The notes beneath the pieces were generated by a model. The model did not search any database, was not told the origin of the DNA, and saw nothing but the letters and a program-made list of their open reading frames with translations. This document shows positions 18,409 through 26,994 of a DNA stretch of 64,000 bases, piece by piece. The position numbers and the translations under genes were made by a program. Within the stretch, counting starts at the first letter, position 1; every line of letters starts with the position of its first letter. Source of the DNA: Halopseudomonas formosensis (GTDB taxonomy: Bacteria > Pseudomonadota > Gammaproteobacteria > Pseudomonadales > Pseudomonadaceae); NCBI RefSeq assembly GCF_900115905.1, contig NZ_FOYD01000002.1:372001-436000 (forward strand), written 5' to 3'.

Positions 18409-19443
18409 ATGCCCCAGAGCCCAGACCGGAACCGTCAGATCCTGCTTGCCTCCCGCCCCGTCGGTGCACCGGTGCCCGAGAACTTCAGCCTGGTCGAAAC
18501 GCCGGTGCCCACCCCCGGTCCGGGGCAGATGCTGCTGCGCAACCTGTGGATGTCACTGGACCCCTACATGCGCGGCCGCATGAGCGATGCCAAGTCCTAT
18601 GCCGATCCCGTGCCGGTGGGCGGCGTCATGCCCTGCGGTGCGGTGAGCCGGGTAATGCAATCCAATCTGGACGGTTATCAGCCCGGCGATCTGGTGATGT
18701 GCTATACCGCCGGCTGGCAGGATTACAGTCTGTCGGACGGCACCATGGTGTTCAAGCTCGACCCCGACATGCCGGAGCCTTCCCAGGCCCTCGGTGTGCT
18801 GGGCATGCCCGGGTTCACCGGTTACATGGGATTGCTGGATATAGGTCAGCCCAAGCCCGGCGAGACGGTGGTGGTGGCAGCGGCCACGGGACCGGTGGGC
18901 AGCGTGGTGGGTCAGGTGGCCAAGCTCAAGGGCTGTCGGGTGGTCGGCATCGCCGGCGGAGCGGACAAGTGTGCCTACGCGGTAGATGAGCTGGGCTTCG
19001 ACGTCTGCCTCGACCACCGCCTCGACAGTCTGGCCGACGACCTGGCCAACGCCTGTCCGGACGGCATCGATATCTATTTCGAGAACGTCGGTGGCAAGGT
19101 CTTCGATGCGGTCATGCCCCTGCTCAACCCCCACGCACGCATCCCGGTGTGCGGCCTGATCGCCCAGTACAACGCCACCGAACTGCCACCGGGTCCGGAC
19201 CGCCTGCCGGCACTGATGCGCCTGCTGTTGAGCCAGCGCATCCGCATGCAGGCATTCATCATCTTCGACAACTATGGTCCGCATTACCCTGAATTCCTGG
19301 CGCAGATGACGCCCTGGGTGGCCGAGGGCAAGGTCAAGGTCAAGGAGCACCGTATCGAGGGTCTGGAGAACGCCCCCCAGGGCCTGATCGGCCTGCTCGA
19401 GGGCCGGAACTTCGGCAAGGTGGTCGTCCGGATCGCCGACTGA
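18409..19443 (+). CDS. NADP-dependent oxidoreductase, zinc-independent MDR family
   Basis: A 344-residue cytosolic enzyme of the medium-chain reductase family that typically reduces double bonds of alpha,beta-unsaturated carbonyls with NADPH. The N-terminal domain contains SLDPYMRGRM, typical of the CurA/prostaglandin-reductase-like branch, and the zinc ligands of alcohol dehydrogenases are absent. The nucleotide fold shows AAATGPVGSVVGQ. It diverges from the histidine kinase gene; ybaK starts 8 bases downstream, so the two may be co-transcribed. Confidence 0.88.
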   Translation: MPQSPDRNRQILLASRPVGAPVPENFSLVETPVPTPGPGQMLLRNLWMSLDPYMRGRMSDAKSYADPVPVGGVMPCGAVSRVMQSNLDGYQPGDLVMCYTAGWQDYSLSDGTMVFKLDPDMPEPSQALGVLGMPGFTGYMGLLDIGQPKPGETVVVAAATGPVGSVVGQVAKLKGCRVVGIAGGADKCAYAVDELGFDVCLDHRLDSLADDLANACPDGIDIYFENVGGKVFDAVMPLLNPHARIPVCGLIAQYNATELPPGPDRLPALMRLLLSQRIRMQAFIIFDNYGPHYPEFLAQMTPWVAEGKVKVKEHRIEGLENAPQGLIGLLEGRNFGKVVVRIAD

Positions 19444-19450
19444 ACAGCAG

Positions 19451-19924
19451 ATGACACCGGCAACCAAAGTACTGGACAAGGCGCGGGTCAACTACAGCCT
19501 GCACCGCTATGAACACGATCCGCAGGCCGAATCCTACGGCGGCGAAGCGGCGGAGAAGCTCGGCCTGGACCCGGCCAGGGTGTTCAAGACCCTGCTGGCC
19601 AGCACCGAAACCGGCGAGCTGCTGGTGGCGGTGGTGCCGGTCAGCGGGCAACTCGACCTGAAACTTCTGGCCCGCGCGGCCGGCAGCAAGCGAATCGGCA
19701 TGGCCGACCCGGCAGCCGCCCAGCGCAGTACCGGCTACCTGCTGGGCGGCATCAGCCCGCTGGGCCAGAAGAAGCGCCTGCGCACCTTCATTGATGACAG
19801 CGCCACGCAGTGGCCGGAGATCTACGTGAGCGCAGGCCGACGCGGGCTGGAGATCGCCCTGGCACCGTCGGATCTGGCCAGCCAGACCCATGCCACCTTC
19901 GCCCCCATCGGGCGCAACGACTGA
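19451..19924 (+). CDS. ybaK: Cys-tRNA(Pro)/Cys-tRNA(Cys) deacylase
   Basis: A 157-residue editing protein that hydrolyses Cys-tRNA(Pro) formed by prolyl-tRNA synthetase. It shows the YbaK/EbsC fold landmarks: an early VFKTLLA with the catalytic Lys, a [18 protein letters not shown] segment and [14 protein letters not shown] with the Gly-rich substrate loop. It sits between the oxidoreductase and glpK with short gaps. A tRNA-Pro gene lies 3 kb away but shows no sign of linkage. Confidence 0.92.
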   Translation: MTPATKVLDKARVNYSLHRYEHDPQAESYGGEAAEKLGLDPARVFKTLLASTETGELLVAVVPVSGQLDLKLLARAAGSKRIGMADPAAAQRSTGYLLGGISPLGQKKRLRTFIDDSATQWPEIYVSAGRRGLEIALAPSDLASQTHATFAPIGRND

Positions 19925-19935
19925 CGGATATTCCC

Positions 19936-21420
19936 ATGCCAGACTACCTGCTTGCGATAGACCAGGGCACCACCAGCAGCCGGGCAATGATCTTCGATCA
20001 GCACTGTCGCCCGCTGCAGACGGCACAGCAGGAGTTCGCCCAGCATTTTCCGCAGGATGGCTGGGTCGAACATGATCCGGAAGACATCTGGCAGTCGGTG
20101 GTCAGCGTGGTGCGCAACGCACTGCAGCAGGCCGGACTGGCGGCAACCGATATCCGCGGCATCGGCATCACCAATCAGCGGGAGACCACCCTGGTCTGGA
20201 ATGCCGAGACCGGGCAGGCGATCTACCCGGCCATCGTCTGGCAGGACAGGCGCACCGCCGCCTACTGCGACCAGTTGCGCGAGCAGGGTCACGAGGCGCT
20301 GATCAGCGAGCGCACCGGCCTGCTGATCGATCCCTACTTTTCCGCCACCAAGCTGCGCTGGATCCTGGACCAGGTGCCCGGTGCCCGCCAGCAGGCCGAA
20401 CAGGGGCAGCTGCGCTTCGGCACCGTGGACAGCTTCCTGCTGTGGCGCCTGACCGGGGGCCGGGTGCATCGCACCGACGCCACCAACGCCTCGCGCACCC
20501 TGCTCTTCAATATCCATACCCAGCAGTGGGATCAACAGCTGCTTGAACTCATGAACATCCCGGCCAGCCTGCTGCCCGAGGTGCTGGACAACACCGCCGA
20601 GTTCGGCCACACCGACCCGAGCCTGTTCGGCGCCCCCATCCCGGTGGCGGCCATGGCCGGTGACCAGCAGGCGGCGCTGGTCGGGCAGGCCTGTTTCAGC
20701 CCGGGCAGCGTCAAGAGTACCTATGGCACCGGCTGCTTCATGGTGATGAACACCGGCGACACACCGGTGCGCTCGGCCCACCGCCTGCTGACCACCGTCG
20801 CCTACCGGCTCGATGGCAAGCCCACCTACGCCCTGGAGGGCAGCATCTTTGTCGCCGGTGCCGCCATCCAGTGGTTGCGCGACGGACTCAGGCTGATCAG
20901 CCATGCCGACGAAACCGAAGCCCTGGCCGAGCAGGTCGGGGATCAGAGTGGCGTCTATCTGGTACCGGCGTTCACCGGACTGGGTGCCCCCTACTGGGAT
21001 CCCAAGGCTCGCGGGGCCATCCTCGGCCTGACCCGGGACACCGGTATTGCCGAGATCGTCACCGCCGGGCTGCAGTCGGTGTGCTTCCAGACCCGTGACC
21101 TGCTGGAAGCCATGCAGGCCGATGGCAACATGGCCATAACCTCGCTCCGGGTGGATGGTGGCATGGTGGTCAACAACTGGATGGTGCAGGCCCTGGCCAA
21201 TACCCTGGGCGTGGCGGTGGAGCGTCCCCGCATAACCGAGACCACCGCCCTGGGTGCGGCCTGCCTGGCGGGACTGCAACAGGGCCTGTTCGGCAGTCTG
21301 CAGGAGCTTGCCGGCCACTGGGGCCGGGAGCGCAGCTTCGCCCCTCTGATGCCCGAGCAGCGCCGCCTGCAGCTCTATCAGGGCTGGCTGGATGCGGTGC
21401 GGCGGGTACGGGGAACCTGA
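19936..21420 (+). CDS. glpK: Glycerol kinase
   Basis: A 494-residue FGGY-family kinase that makes glycerol 3-phosphate from glycerol and ATP. The start [16 protein letters not shown] carries the phosphate-1 loop. [19 protein letters not shown]-like VWQDRRTA, the STYGTGCFM adenosine-region loop and [13 protein letters not shown] follow in order. Length is standard. Unusually, no glpF, glpD or glpR is adjacent; it follows ybaK by 11 bases and converges on the AI-2E permease gene. Confidence 0.96.
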   Translation: MPDYLLAIDQGTTSSRAMIFDQHCRPLQTAQQEFAQHFPQDGWVEHDPEDIWQSVVSVVRNALQQAGLAATDIRGIGITNQRETTLVWNAETGQAIYPAIVWQDRRTAAYCDQLREQGHEALISERTGLLIDPYFSATKLRWILDQVPGARQQAEQGQLRFGTVDSFLLWRLTGGRVHRTDATNASRTLLFNIHTQQWDQQLLELMNIPASLLPEVLDNTAEFGHTDPSLFGAPIPVAAMAGDQQAALVGQACFSPGSVKSTYGTGCFMVMNTGDTPVRSAHRLLTTVAYRLDGKPTYALEGSIFVAGAAIQWLRDGLRLISHADETEALAEQVGDQSGVYLVPAFTGLGAPYWDPKARGAILGLTRDTGIAEIVTAGLQSVCFQTRDLLEAMQADGNMAITSLRVDGGMVVNNWMVQALANTLGVAVERPRITETTALGAACLAGLQQGLFGSLQELAGHWGRERSFAPLMPEQRRLQLYQGWLDAVRRVRGT

Positions 21421-21437
21421 CCGCGCCGCGCCCCCTC

Positions 21438-22619
21438 TCAGGGCCGGGCTGAATCCGGCAGTTCGCTGGCCGGCATCTCTTCGGCAGGCACAGCCGCCGC
21501 TGCTACCTCGGCCGATTCGTCAGGCAGCTCCTCGTCCTCGGCGGGTACGGCGGGCACGGCAACGACCTCCTGCTCCTCCCGCGCCTCGGCGTACAGACTC
21601 CAGGCCGCCATGAACAGCGCTGCAATCAGCGGGCCTATGACGAACCCGTTGAGGCCGAAGAGCGCAATGCCGCCCAGGGTGGAAATCAGCACCACATAGT
21701 CCGGCAGCTTGGTGTCCTTGCCCACCAGGATCGGACGCAGCACGTTGTCCGCCAGACCGATCACGACTGCGCCGAAGGCAGTCAGTACCGCCGCCTGCCA
21801 GATGGCACCGGTGGCCAGGAAGTAGATCGCCACCGGTCCCCAGATCAGACTGGCACCCACCGCCGGCAACAGCGACAGCACCGCCATGAGGACGCCCCAG
21901 AGCACCGCCCCCTGCAATCCGAGCACCCAGAAGATGAAGCCGCCCAGCGCGCCCTGGATCGCCGCCACGGCGATGTTGCCCTTGACCGTGGCCTTGACCA
22001 CAGTGGTGAACTTGCTCAGCAGGTGCTGCTTGTACATCTGACCCAGCGGAATGGCGCGGCGGATCTGCGCTGCCACCAGCCGACCATCACGCAGCAGGAA
22101 GAACAGCAGGTAGAGCATGATGGCGAAGCTGATCAGGAACTGGAAGGTGTTCTGACCTATGCTGAAGGCCTTGGTCGCCAGGAACTGACTGCCACTCATG
22201 GCAAATTCGGAGAGTCGCGCCTGCACGCCGGCCAGGTCGGCCAGGCCGAAACGCTCCAGCAGATCCCGGGCAAACTCCGGCAGGGCATTGACCACCTGCT
22301 GCAGATACCCGCCGACATCGAGGGTGCCGCTGCTGATGCGCTCGTAGAAGTTGGCACCCTCCTGCACCAGCGCACCGGCCAGAAGACTGAGGGGAAGTAT
22401 GACTATCAGCAGGATGATCAGCAGGGTCAGCGCCGCCGCCCATCCCCGCCGCTGCCCCAGACGCGCTTCGAGGCGGCGCTGCACCGGCTGGAAGATGATC
22501 GCCAGTATGGTGCCCCAGAACACGGCACCGTAGAACGGCAGCAGTATCGTCGCGAAAGCGACCGAGACCAGTGCCAGCAGCAACAGAAAGCTCTTGTTTT
22601 CCATCTTGGTGTTGTTCAT
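21438..22619 (-). CDS. AI-2E transporter family (YdiK/PerM-type) permease
   Basis: A 393-residue inner-membrane protein with about eight helices. It has the family pattern of two N-terminal spans, a soluble segment (about residues 60-150), then a helix cluster with NVLRPILVGKDTKLPDYVVLI in the conserved core, and GGIALFGLNGFVIGPL. The C terminus is an acidic Glu/Pro/Ala-rich tail of about 50 residues. The start at 22619 is uncertain: an ATG 15 bases downstream is also possible and neither has a clear ribosome-binding site. The substrate is unknown despite the family name. Confidence 0.85.
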   Translation of the reverse strand: MNNTKMENKSFLLLLALVSVAFATILLPFYGAVFWGTILAIIFQPVQRRLEARLGQRRGWAAALTLLIILLIVILPLSLLAGALVQEGANFYERISSGTLDVGGYLQQVVNALPEFARDLLERFGLADLAGVQARLSEFAMSGSQFLATKAFSIGQNTFQFLISFAIMLYLLFFLLRDGRLVAAQIRRAIPLGQMYKQHLLSKFTTVVKATVKGNIAVAAIQGALGGFIFWVLGLQGAVLWGVLMAVLSLLPAVGASLIWGPVAIYFLATGAIWQAAVLTAFGAVVIGLADNVLRPILVGKDTKLPDYVVLISTLGGIALFGLNGFVIGPLIAALFMAAWSLYAEAREEQEVVAVPAVPAEDEELPDESAEVAAAAVPAEEMPASELPDSARP

Positions 22620-22768
22620 GGCTGTGCAGATTCGTCCATGCAGGGATGACGGTTGAAGAATACCAGCGAGCCCGGCCCGCAGATAGCGCAGGCTTGGACC
22701 CGCTCGAAGGCCGAACATTCAACCGGGGGAGTTCAAGACCCGAACAAGGGATGGACAGTGCAGAAACG

Positions 22769-22798
22769 ACAAAGCCCTGACCGGGGTCAGGGCTTTGT
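22769..22798 (-). terminator. Rho-independent terminator after tRNA-Pro
   Basis: A near-perfect 14-bp stem (ACAAAGCCCTGACC at 22769-22782 and its complement at 22785-22798) with almost no loop lies 25 bases beyond the CCA end of the tRNA. In the leftward direction it is followed by CGTTTC. Confidence 0.8.
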
Positions 22799-22823
22799 GC
22801 TGGTCATCCGAAGATGACCGTAT

Positions 22824-22900
22824 TGGTCGGAGCGACTGGAATCGAACCAGCGACCTTCTCGTCCCGAACGAGACGCGCTACCAGGCTGCGCTACGCTCCG
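22824..22900 (-). tRNA. tRNA-Pro (anticodon CGG)
   Basis: Read on the minus strand, a 77-base cloverleaf begins CGGAGCG at 22900 and ends CGCTCCG, a discriminator A and an encoded CCA at 22824. The D-arm contains AGCCTGGTAG. The anticodon stem TCTCG/CGAGA encloses the loop TTCGGGA, giving anticodon CGG for codon CCG. The T-arm contains GGTTCGATTCC. All four stems pair. Confidence 0.97.
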
Positions 22901-22915
22901 TGTTGGTGAGGCGGC

Positions 22916-22943
22916 ATTTTACATAAACGTTTTATTTTCACAA
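22916..22943 (-). promoter_or_regulatory. Probable sigma-70 promoter of tRNA-Pro
   Basis: On the minus strand TTGTGA (22943-22938) and TAAAAT (22921-22916) are 16 bases apart, placing the transcription start about 9 bases before the tRNA 5' end. The stretch is AT-rich compared with its surroundings. Confidence 0.5.
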
Positions 22944-23001
22944 GGCCTTGATGAAAAAAAATCCATTGCCGCCCGATGCTTAGATCCGCTGGCAGCCTCG
23001 C

Positions 23002-23322
23002 TCAGTCCTGCGCGGCCGCTTCCAGCATGGTCTGCAGCTCGCCGGATTCGGCCAGCTCGAGAATGATGTCGCTGCCACCGACCAGCTCACCCTTGACCCA
23101 CAGCTGCGGGAAGGTGGGCCAGTTGGCGTACTTGGGCAGCTCGGCGCGGATATCCGGATTCTGCAGGATGTCCACGTAGGCGAATTTCTGGCCACAGCTC
23201 ATCAACGCCTGTACCGCACGGGCGGAGAAGCCGCACTGCGGAGCATTCGGAGCACCCTTCATGTAGATCAGGATGGGGTGGCTGGCAATCTGGTCTTTGA
23301 TGGTGTCGATAGTACTGCTCAT
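23002..23322 (-). CDS. grxD: Monothiol glutaredoxin, Grx4 family
   Basis: A 106-residue cytosolic protein that binds and transfers 2Fe-2S clusters with glutathione. The monothiol active site CGFS is at residues 30-33 in APQCGFSARAVQ. WPTFPQLWVKGELVGGSDI gives the glutathione-binding TVP-like and GG-D motifs. The start at 23322 is preceded by AGAGGA. It diverges from argF. Confidence 0.95.
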   Translation of the reverse strand: MSSTIDTIKDQIASHPILIYMKGAPNAPQCGFSARAVQALMSCGQKFAYVDILQNPDIRAELPKYANWPTFPQLWVKGELVGGSDIILELAESGELQTMLEAAAQD

Positions 23323-23417
23323 GGCAATCCTCTGAGGCGTTTGGGGCCGGAATGATGATCGCCATTGTATCGCAAACCACCCCGCCCTGCCCAACTGCAC
23401 GGCGACCATTGGCGTCA

Positions 23418-23446
23418 TTTGCCTTGCAACGGATTTTCCCTATAAG
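23418..23446 (+). promoter_or_regulatory. Candidate promoter upstream of argF
   Basis: A good -10 element TATAAG (23441-23446) is preceded at 17 bases by the weak -35 TTTGCC (23418-23423). The distance to the argF start is about 105 bases. No clear ArgR operator could be made out. Confidence 0.35.
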
Positions 23447-23550
23447 ATGCCCGCTTCTCACCTTTCAAGATATGGCTTGTACCGAGCCACCGAGCTGCGG
23501 TAAGGGGTCCTGTTTCCCGCCAGCAGCCAATCCCGATCAGGTAACACAAG

Positions 23551-24456
23551 ATGACAGTACGGCATTTTCTCTCGTTGATGGATTGTTCCCAGGCAGAGCT
23601 GACCAGCCTGCTCAAGCGCGGCATCGAGCTGAAGGATCTGCACCGCCAGGGGGTAGTCTACGAGCCGCTGAAGAATCGGGTGCTCGGAATGATCTTCGAG
23701 AAAGCCTCCACCCGGACCCGGGTGTCCTTCGAAGCCGGCATGATCCAGCTGGGAGGCCAGGCCATCTTCCTGTCCCCACGGGACACCCAGCTCGGTCGTG
23801 GCGAGCCGGTGGAAGACAGCGCCCGCGTACTGTCACGCATGTGCGACGCCATCATGATCCGCACCTTCGCCCACAGCACCCTGGAAACCTTCGCCACCCA
23901 CTCCCAGGTTCCGGTGATCAACGGGTTGAGTGATGATCTGCACCCCTGCCAGCTGCTGGCCGACATGCAGACCTTCCTTGAGCATCGCGGCAGCATCAAG
24001 GGCAAGACGGTCGCCTGGATCGGTGACGGCAACAACATGTGCAATACCTATATCCAGGCCGCCATGCAGTTCGACTTCCAGCTGCGCGTGGCCTGCCCGG
24101 AGGGCTACGAACCGGATCAGGCGTGGCTGGATCGCGCGGGCGATCGTGTCACGCTGCTGCGCGATCCCCGCGAAGCGGTCGCCGGCGCCCACCTGGTATG
24201 CACCGACGTCTTCGCCTCCATGGGCCAGGAAGACGAGGCCCAGGAACGGCTGCGGGTATTCACTCCCTATCAGGTCACCCGGGCCATGCTCGATCAGGCC
24301 GACCCCGAAGTCCTGTTCATGCACTGCCTGCCCGCCCACCGCGGAGAGGAAGTGTCCCATGACCTGCTGGATGATCCGCGCAGCGTGGTCTGGGATCAGG
24401 CCGAAAACCGCCTGCACGCGCAGAAAGCCCTGGTCGAGTTCCTGCTGGTCGAGTGA
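23551..24456 (+). CDS. argF: Ornithine carbamoyltransferase (anabolic)
   Basis: A 301-residue cytosolic enzyme of arginine synthesis that joins carbamoyl phosphate and ornithine into citrulline. The carbamoyl-phosphate loop is [10 protein letters not shown]. The ornithine side shows [14 protein letters not shown], and [10 protein letters not shown] holds the catalytic Cys. The short length and lack of the catabolic extension point to the ArgF type rather than ArcB. The following ABC ATPase gene starts within 6 bases of its stop. Confidence 0.96.
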   Translation: MTVRHFLSLMDCSQAELTSLLKRGIELKDLHRQGVVYEPLKNRVLGMIFEKASTRTRVSFEAGMIQLGGQAIFLSPRDTQLGRGEPVEDSARVLSRMCDAIMIRTFAHSTLETFATHSQVPVINGLSDDLHPCQLLADMQTFLEHRGSIKGKTVAWIGDGNNMCNTYIQAAMQFDFQLRVACPEGYEPDQAWLDRAGDRVTLLRDPREAVAGAHLVCTDVFASMGQEDEAQERLRVFTPYQVTRAMLDQADPEVLFMHCLPAHRGEEVSHDLLDDPRSVVWDQAENRLHAQKALVEFLLVE

Positions 24457-24461
24457 GCACC

Positions 24462-25568
24462 ATGTCCCAGATCGTTCTGGAGTTGAACCACCTCAGCTGC
24501 GGCTATGACAACCATCCGATAGTCCAGGACCTGAGTCTGCATCTGCGGGCCGGCGACATCGGCTGCCTGCTGGGCCCCTCCGGCTGCGGCAAGACCACCA
24601 CCCTGCGCAGCATTGCCGGTTTCGAGCCGGTTACCGCCGGCGAGATCCGTCTGCAGGGCCAGGTGATGTCCAGTCCGGGGCAGCGCGTTCCGCCGGAGCA
24701 GCGCCGCATCGGCATGGTATTTCAGGATTACGCCCTGTTTCCCCACCTGACTGTGGCGGAGAACATCGCCTTCGGCATCAGCAAGCACCCCGAACGCCGC
24801 CGGATAGTCAGCGAACTGCTGGAACTGGTCAAGCTGGACCGTCTCGGCAAGCGCTATCCCCATGAGCTGTCCGGCGGACAGCAGCAACGGGTAGCACTGG
24901 CCCGGGCACTGGCTCCCGAGCCTGCCCTGCTGTTGCTGGACGAGCCCTTCTCCAATCTGGACGGTGACCTGCGTCGCCGCCTGTCCGCCGAAGTGCGCGA
25001 CATCCTGAAGACCCGGGGCATCAGCGCACTGCTGGTCACCCACGACCAGAACGAGGCCTTCGCCGTCTGCGATCAGGTCGGCGTGCTGCGCGACGGTCGC
25101 CTGCAGCAGTGGGATACTCCATTCAACCTCTATCACGAGCCGGCCACTCCCTTTGTCGCCAGCTTCATCGGCCAGGGTTACTTCATCCGTGGTCAGTTGC
25201 TGACCCCCGACACGGTACAGACCGAGCTGGGTGTGCTGCGCGGCGATCGCGCCTATCAGCTGCCTCCGGGCAGTGCAGTGGACGTGCTGCTGCGTCCTGA
25301 CGACATTGTCGGCCAGGCCAGCAGCCCGCTGACTGCCACCATCACCGGCAAGGTCTTCCTCGGCGCCACCACCCTCTACCGCCTGCAGCTGCCCACCGGC
25401 AGCACCGTCGAGACCCTGTTCCCCAGCCATGATGACCACCCCCTCGGCGAGGTTCTGGGAATCAGCGTAGCCGCCGATCATCTGGTGATATTCCCGGCCC
25501 AGGGCAGCGTCAACGTCAGCGCGCAGCTGCCCCTGGAACAGATGCTCGAAGAGGGTGATTCGGACTGA
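24462..25568 (+). CDS. ABC transporter ATP-binding protein, iron(III)/polyamine type
   Basis: A 368-residue importer ATPase: Walker A GPSGCGKTT, Q-loop VFQDYALFPH, signature LSGGQQQRVALARAL, Walker B LLLLDEPFSNLD and a C-terminal TOBE-like regulatory domain (about residues 240-350). This layout is that of FbpC/PotA-type subunits. No permease or binding-protein gene is beside it, so the substrate cannot be inferred from context. The ATG at 24462 was chosen over an in-frame GTG at 24453 that overlaps the argF stop. Confidence 0.9.
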   Translation: MSQIVLELNHLSCGYDNHPIVQDLSLHLRAGDIGCLLGPSGCGKTTTLRSIAGFEPVTAGEIRLQGQVMSSPGQRVPPEQRRIGMVFQDYALFPHLTVAENIAFGISKHPERRRIVSELLELVKLDRLGKRYPHELSGGQQQRVALARALAPEPALLLLDEPFSNLDGDLRRRLSAEVRDILKTRGISALLVTHDQNEAFAVCDQVGVLRDGRLQQWDTPFNLYHEPATPFVASFIGQGYFIRGQLLTPDTVQTELGVLRGDRAYQLPPGSAVDVLLRPDDIVGQASSPLTATITGKVFLGATTLYRLQLPTGSTVETLFPSHDDHPLGEVLGISVAADHLVIFPAQGSVNVSAQLPLEQMLEEGDSD

Positions 25569-25581
25569 ATCACCCCACGGC

Positions 25582-25610
25582 TTGGCAAGCGGGCCGACGC
25601 TCCGGATAAT
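25582..25610 (+). promoter_or_regulatory. Sigma-70 promoter of slyD
   Basis: TTGGCA (25582-25587) and GATAAT (25605-25610) each match 5 of 6 consensus bases with an ideal 17-base spacer. The slyD start codon is 33 bases downstream. Confidence 0.7.
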
Positions 25611-25642
25611 GGCGGCTTTTCCATCCAGGACGAGTCGCAGCC

Positions 25643-26122
25643 ATGCAGATTGCCAAAGATACCGTAGTCCAGTTCCACTACACCCTGTTCGACGCCGATG
25701 GTCAGGTCGAAACCTCCCGTGACCATGAGCCGGTGCTCTACCTGCATGGCCAGCCCGGCCTGCTCGAAGGTCTGGTAGAAGCCATGGAAGGCCACAAGGC
25801 CGGCGACAGCTTCACGGTCGAGCTGCCGGTGGACAAGGCCTACGGCCCTGTCCGGCCCGATGCCACCCAGAAGGTCCAGGTAAAGCACCTGCAGGGCGCC
25901 AGGAAATGGAAACCGGGCATGCTGGCGATTGTCCAGACCGAGCAGGGTCCGCGCCAGGTTACCGTGGTCAAGGTCGGCCTGTCCCAGGCGGTGGTAGACA
26001 CCAACCATCCGCTGGCCGGTCGTGATCTGAAGTTCGACGTGGAGATTCTCTCGGTACGCGCCGCTACCGAAGAGGAACTGGCCCACGGCCATGCCCATGG
26101 CGAAGGTGGTCACCAGCACTGA
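25643..26122 (+). CDS. slyD: FKBP-type peptidyl-prolyl isomerase, SlyD family
   Basis: A 159-residue cytosolic isomerase and chaperone that also binds nickel. The FKBP half is split by an insert-in-flap chaperone domain (about residues 65-125), as in SlyD. Residues YTLFDADGQVETSR and GLLEGLVEAMEGHKAGD mark the FKBP fold. The C terminus is a short His-rich metal-binding tail (HGHAHGEGGHQH), much shorter than in E. coli. Confidence 0.93.
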   Translation: MQIAKDTVVQFHYTLFDADGQVETSRDHEPVLYLHGQPGLLEGLVEAMEGHKAGDSFTVELPVDKAYGPVRPDATQKVQVKHLQGARKWKPGMLAIVQTEQGPRQVTVVKVGLSQAVVDTNHPLAGRDLKFDVEILSVRAATEEELAHGHAHGEGGHQH

Positions 26123-26185
26123 TCTGCCGGGATTTGCGGAAATCTTGCGGCGATTGGACGGGGATAAATGCCAGGGAAGGCACCA

Positions 26186-26241
26186 GATAAAAACAGCACA
26201 AGCTTTGTTGACAGATAAAGTGTATTATGGTTGTTTTTATC
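26186..26241. repeat. Inverted repeat in the leader of the small basic protein gene
   Basis: GATAAAAACA (26186-26195) and TGTTTTTATC (26232-26241) are a perfect 10-bp inverted repeat. Between them lie the near-palindrome ACAAGCTTTGT and a TTGACA at 26208. The stretch is clearly AT-rich against the surrounding genome. It ends 17 bases before the start codon at 26259, so it could be an operator or, if transcribed, a stem-loop close to the ribosome-binding site. Confidence 0.55.
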
Positions 26242-26258
26242 GCAAGGGAGCAGATTCC

Positions 26259-26471
26259 ATGTCAGCCAAACCCGCCGTCAAACCCGCCGCCAAGCCGACC
26301 CGCGCCGCCGCGCGAAGCAAGCCGGAACCCGCGGTTACCACCAGCGCCTCCATCGATGCTCAGGTTGCAGCCTTCCTCGCGTCCGGCGGCGAGATCCAGA
26401 CCATCCCCACCGGCACCAGCGGTCAGACCTATGGCGGTCCGCGCGCCCGTGCGGCGGCAAAGAAAGCCTGA
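26259..26471 (+). CDS. Small Ala/Lys-rich basic protein, function unknown
   Basis: A 70-residue protein. The first half is low-complexity and basic with repeated KPA steps (AKPAVKPAAKPTRAAARSK). The second half has a short ordered-looking segment SIDAQVAAFLASGGEIQTIP and ends GPRARAAAKKA. GGGAG lies at good distance from the ATG. The basic termini suggest nucleic-acid binding, but this is only inference. I do not recognise a characterised family. Confidence 0.7.
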   Translation: MSAKPAVKPAAKPTRAAARSKPEPAVTTSASIDAQVAAFLASGGEIQTIPTGTSGQTYGGPRARAAAKKA

Positions 26472-26502
26472 TCCACGGCAGCAGCAGTATCGGCGACGAC
26501 AT

Positions 26503-26994
26503 TCAGCGCCGGTTGCTGCCCAGCAGCTGTAGCTGCCCATCATAGAGCCCGGCCAGCAAGGCCGTGCCATCATCGGCAACGCGAAAGCCTCCCCAGCGAG
26601 CCTGCTCATAGACATGTGCGGTGCCCTCCTGGAAGAAGAAGGCATTCGGCCCCACCGTCAGATGTCCACCCTCCCTGCGGATACGCATGGACACCACACC
26701 CGGCTCGGAGCTGAGCTGGTCCCCCGTGCCAGCCAGCACCGCCCGGCCTTCCGCGCCGCGGTGCAGATAGGCATAGCCCGGTATCTGCTCACCGGAATCA
26801 GGCAGCTGGGCATCCACGGCAAAGCGCAGGGCCATGTAATCCCCCTGCATCAGTGAGCGCGGATCCACCGGGGCCAGCTCCAGCAGCACCAGCTGACCAT
26901 CACGCAGAGTGCGCTCGAAGCCGTACACCAGATAGCAGGCCACCGCCAGCACCAGACACAGGGCAGCCACTATCGCAGCACGTTCAGCTCTCAT
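26503..26994 (-). CDS. GDYXXLXY domain protein, membrane-anchored
   Basis: A 163-residue protein with one N-terminal hydrophobic segment (about residues 5-25) and a soluble domain containing the name-giving motif as GDYMALRF. The family is common beside DUF2157 and DUF4401 membrane proteins and has no established function. Its start overlaps the upstream gene by 11 bases, so it is the last gene of a three-gene operon. Confidence 0.85.
   Translation of the reverse strand: MRAERAAIVAALCLVLAVACYLVYGFERTLRDGQLVLLELAPVDPRSLMQGDYMALRFAVDAQLPDSGEQIPGYAYLHRGAEGRAVLAGTGDQLSSEPGVVSMRIRREGGHLTVGPNAFFFQEGTAHVYEQARWGGFRVADDGTALLAGLYDGQLQLLGSNRR

Noticed and set aside
26208-26213. TTGACA as the -35 of a promoter for the small basic protein
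   Set aside because: The only good -10-like hexamer (TATTAT at 26223) is 9 bases away and nothing fitting occurs at 16-18 bases, so it was not called a promoter.
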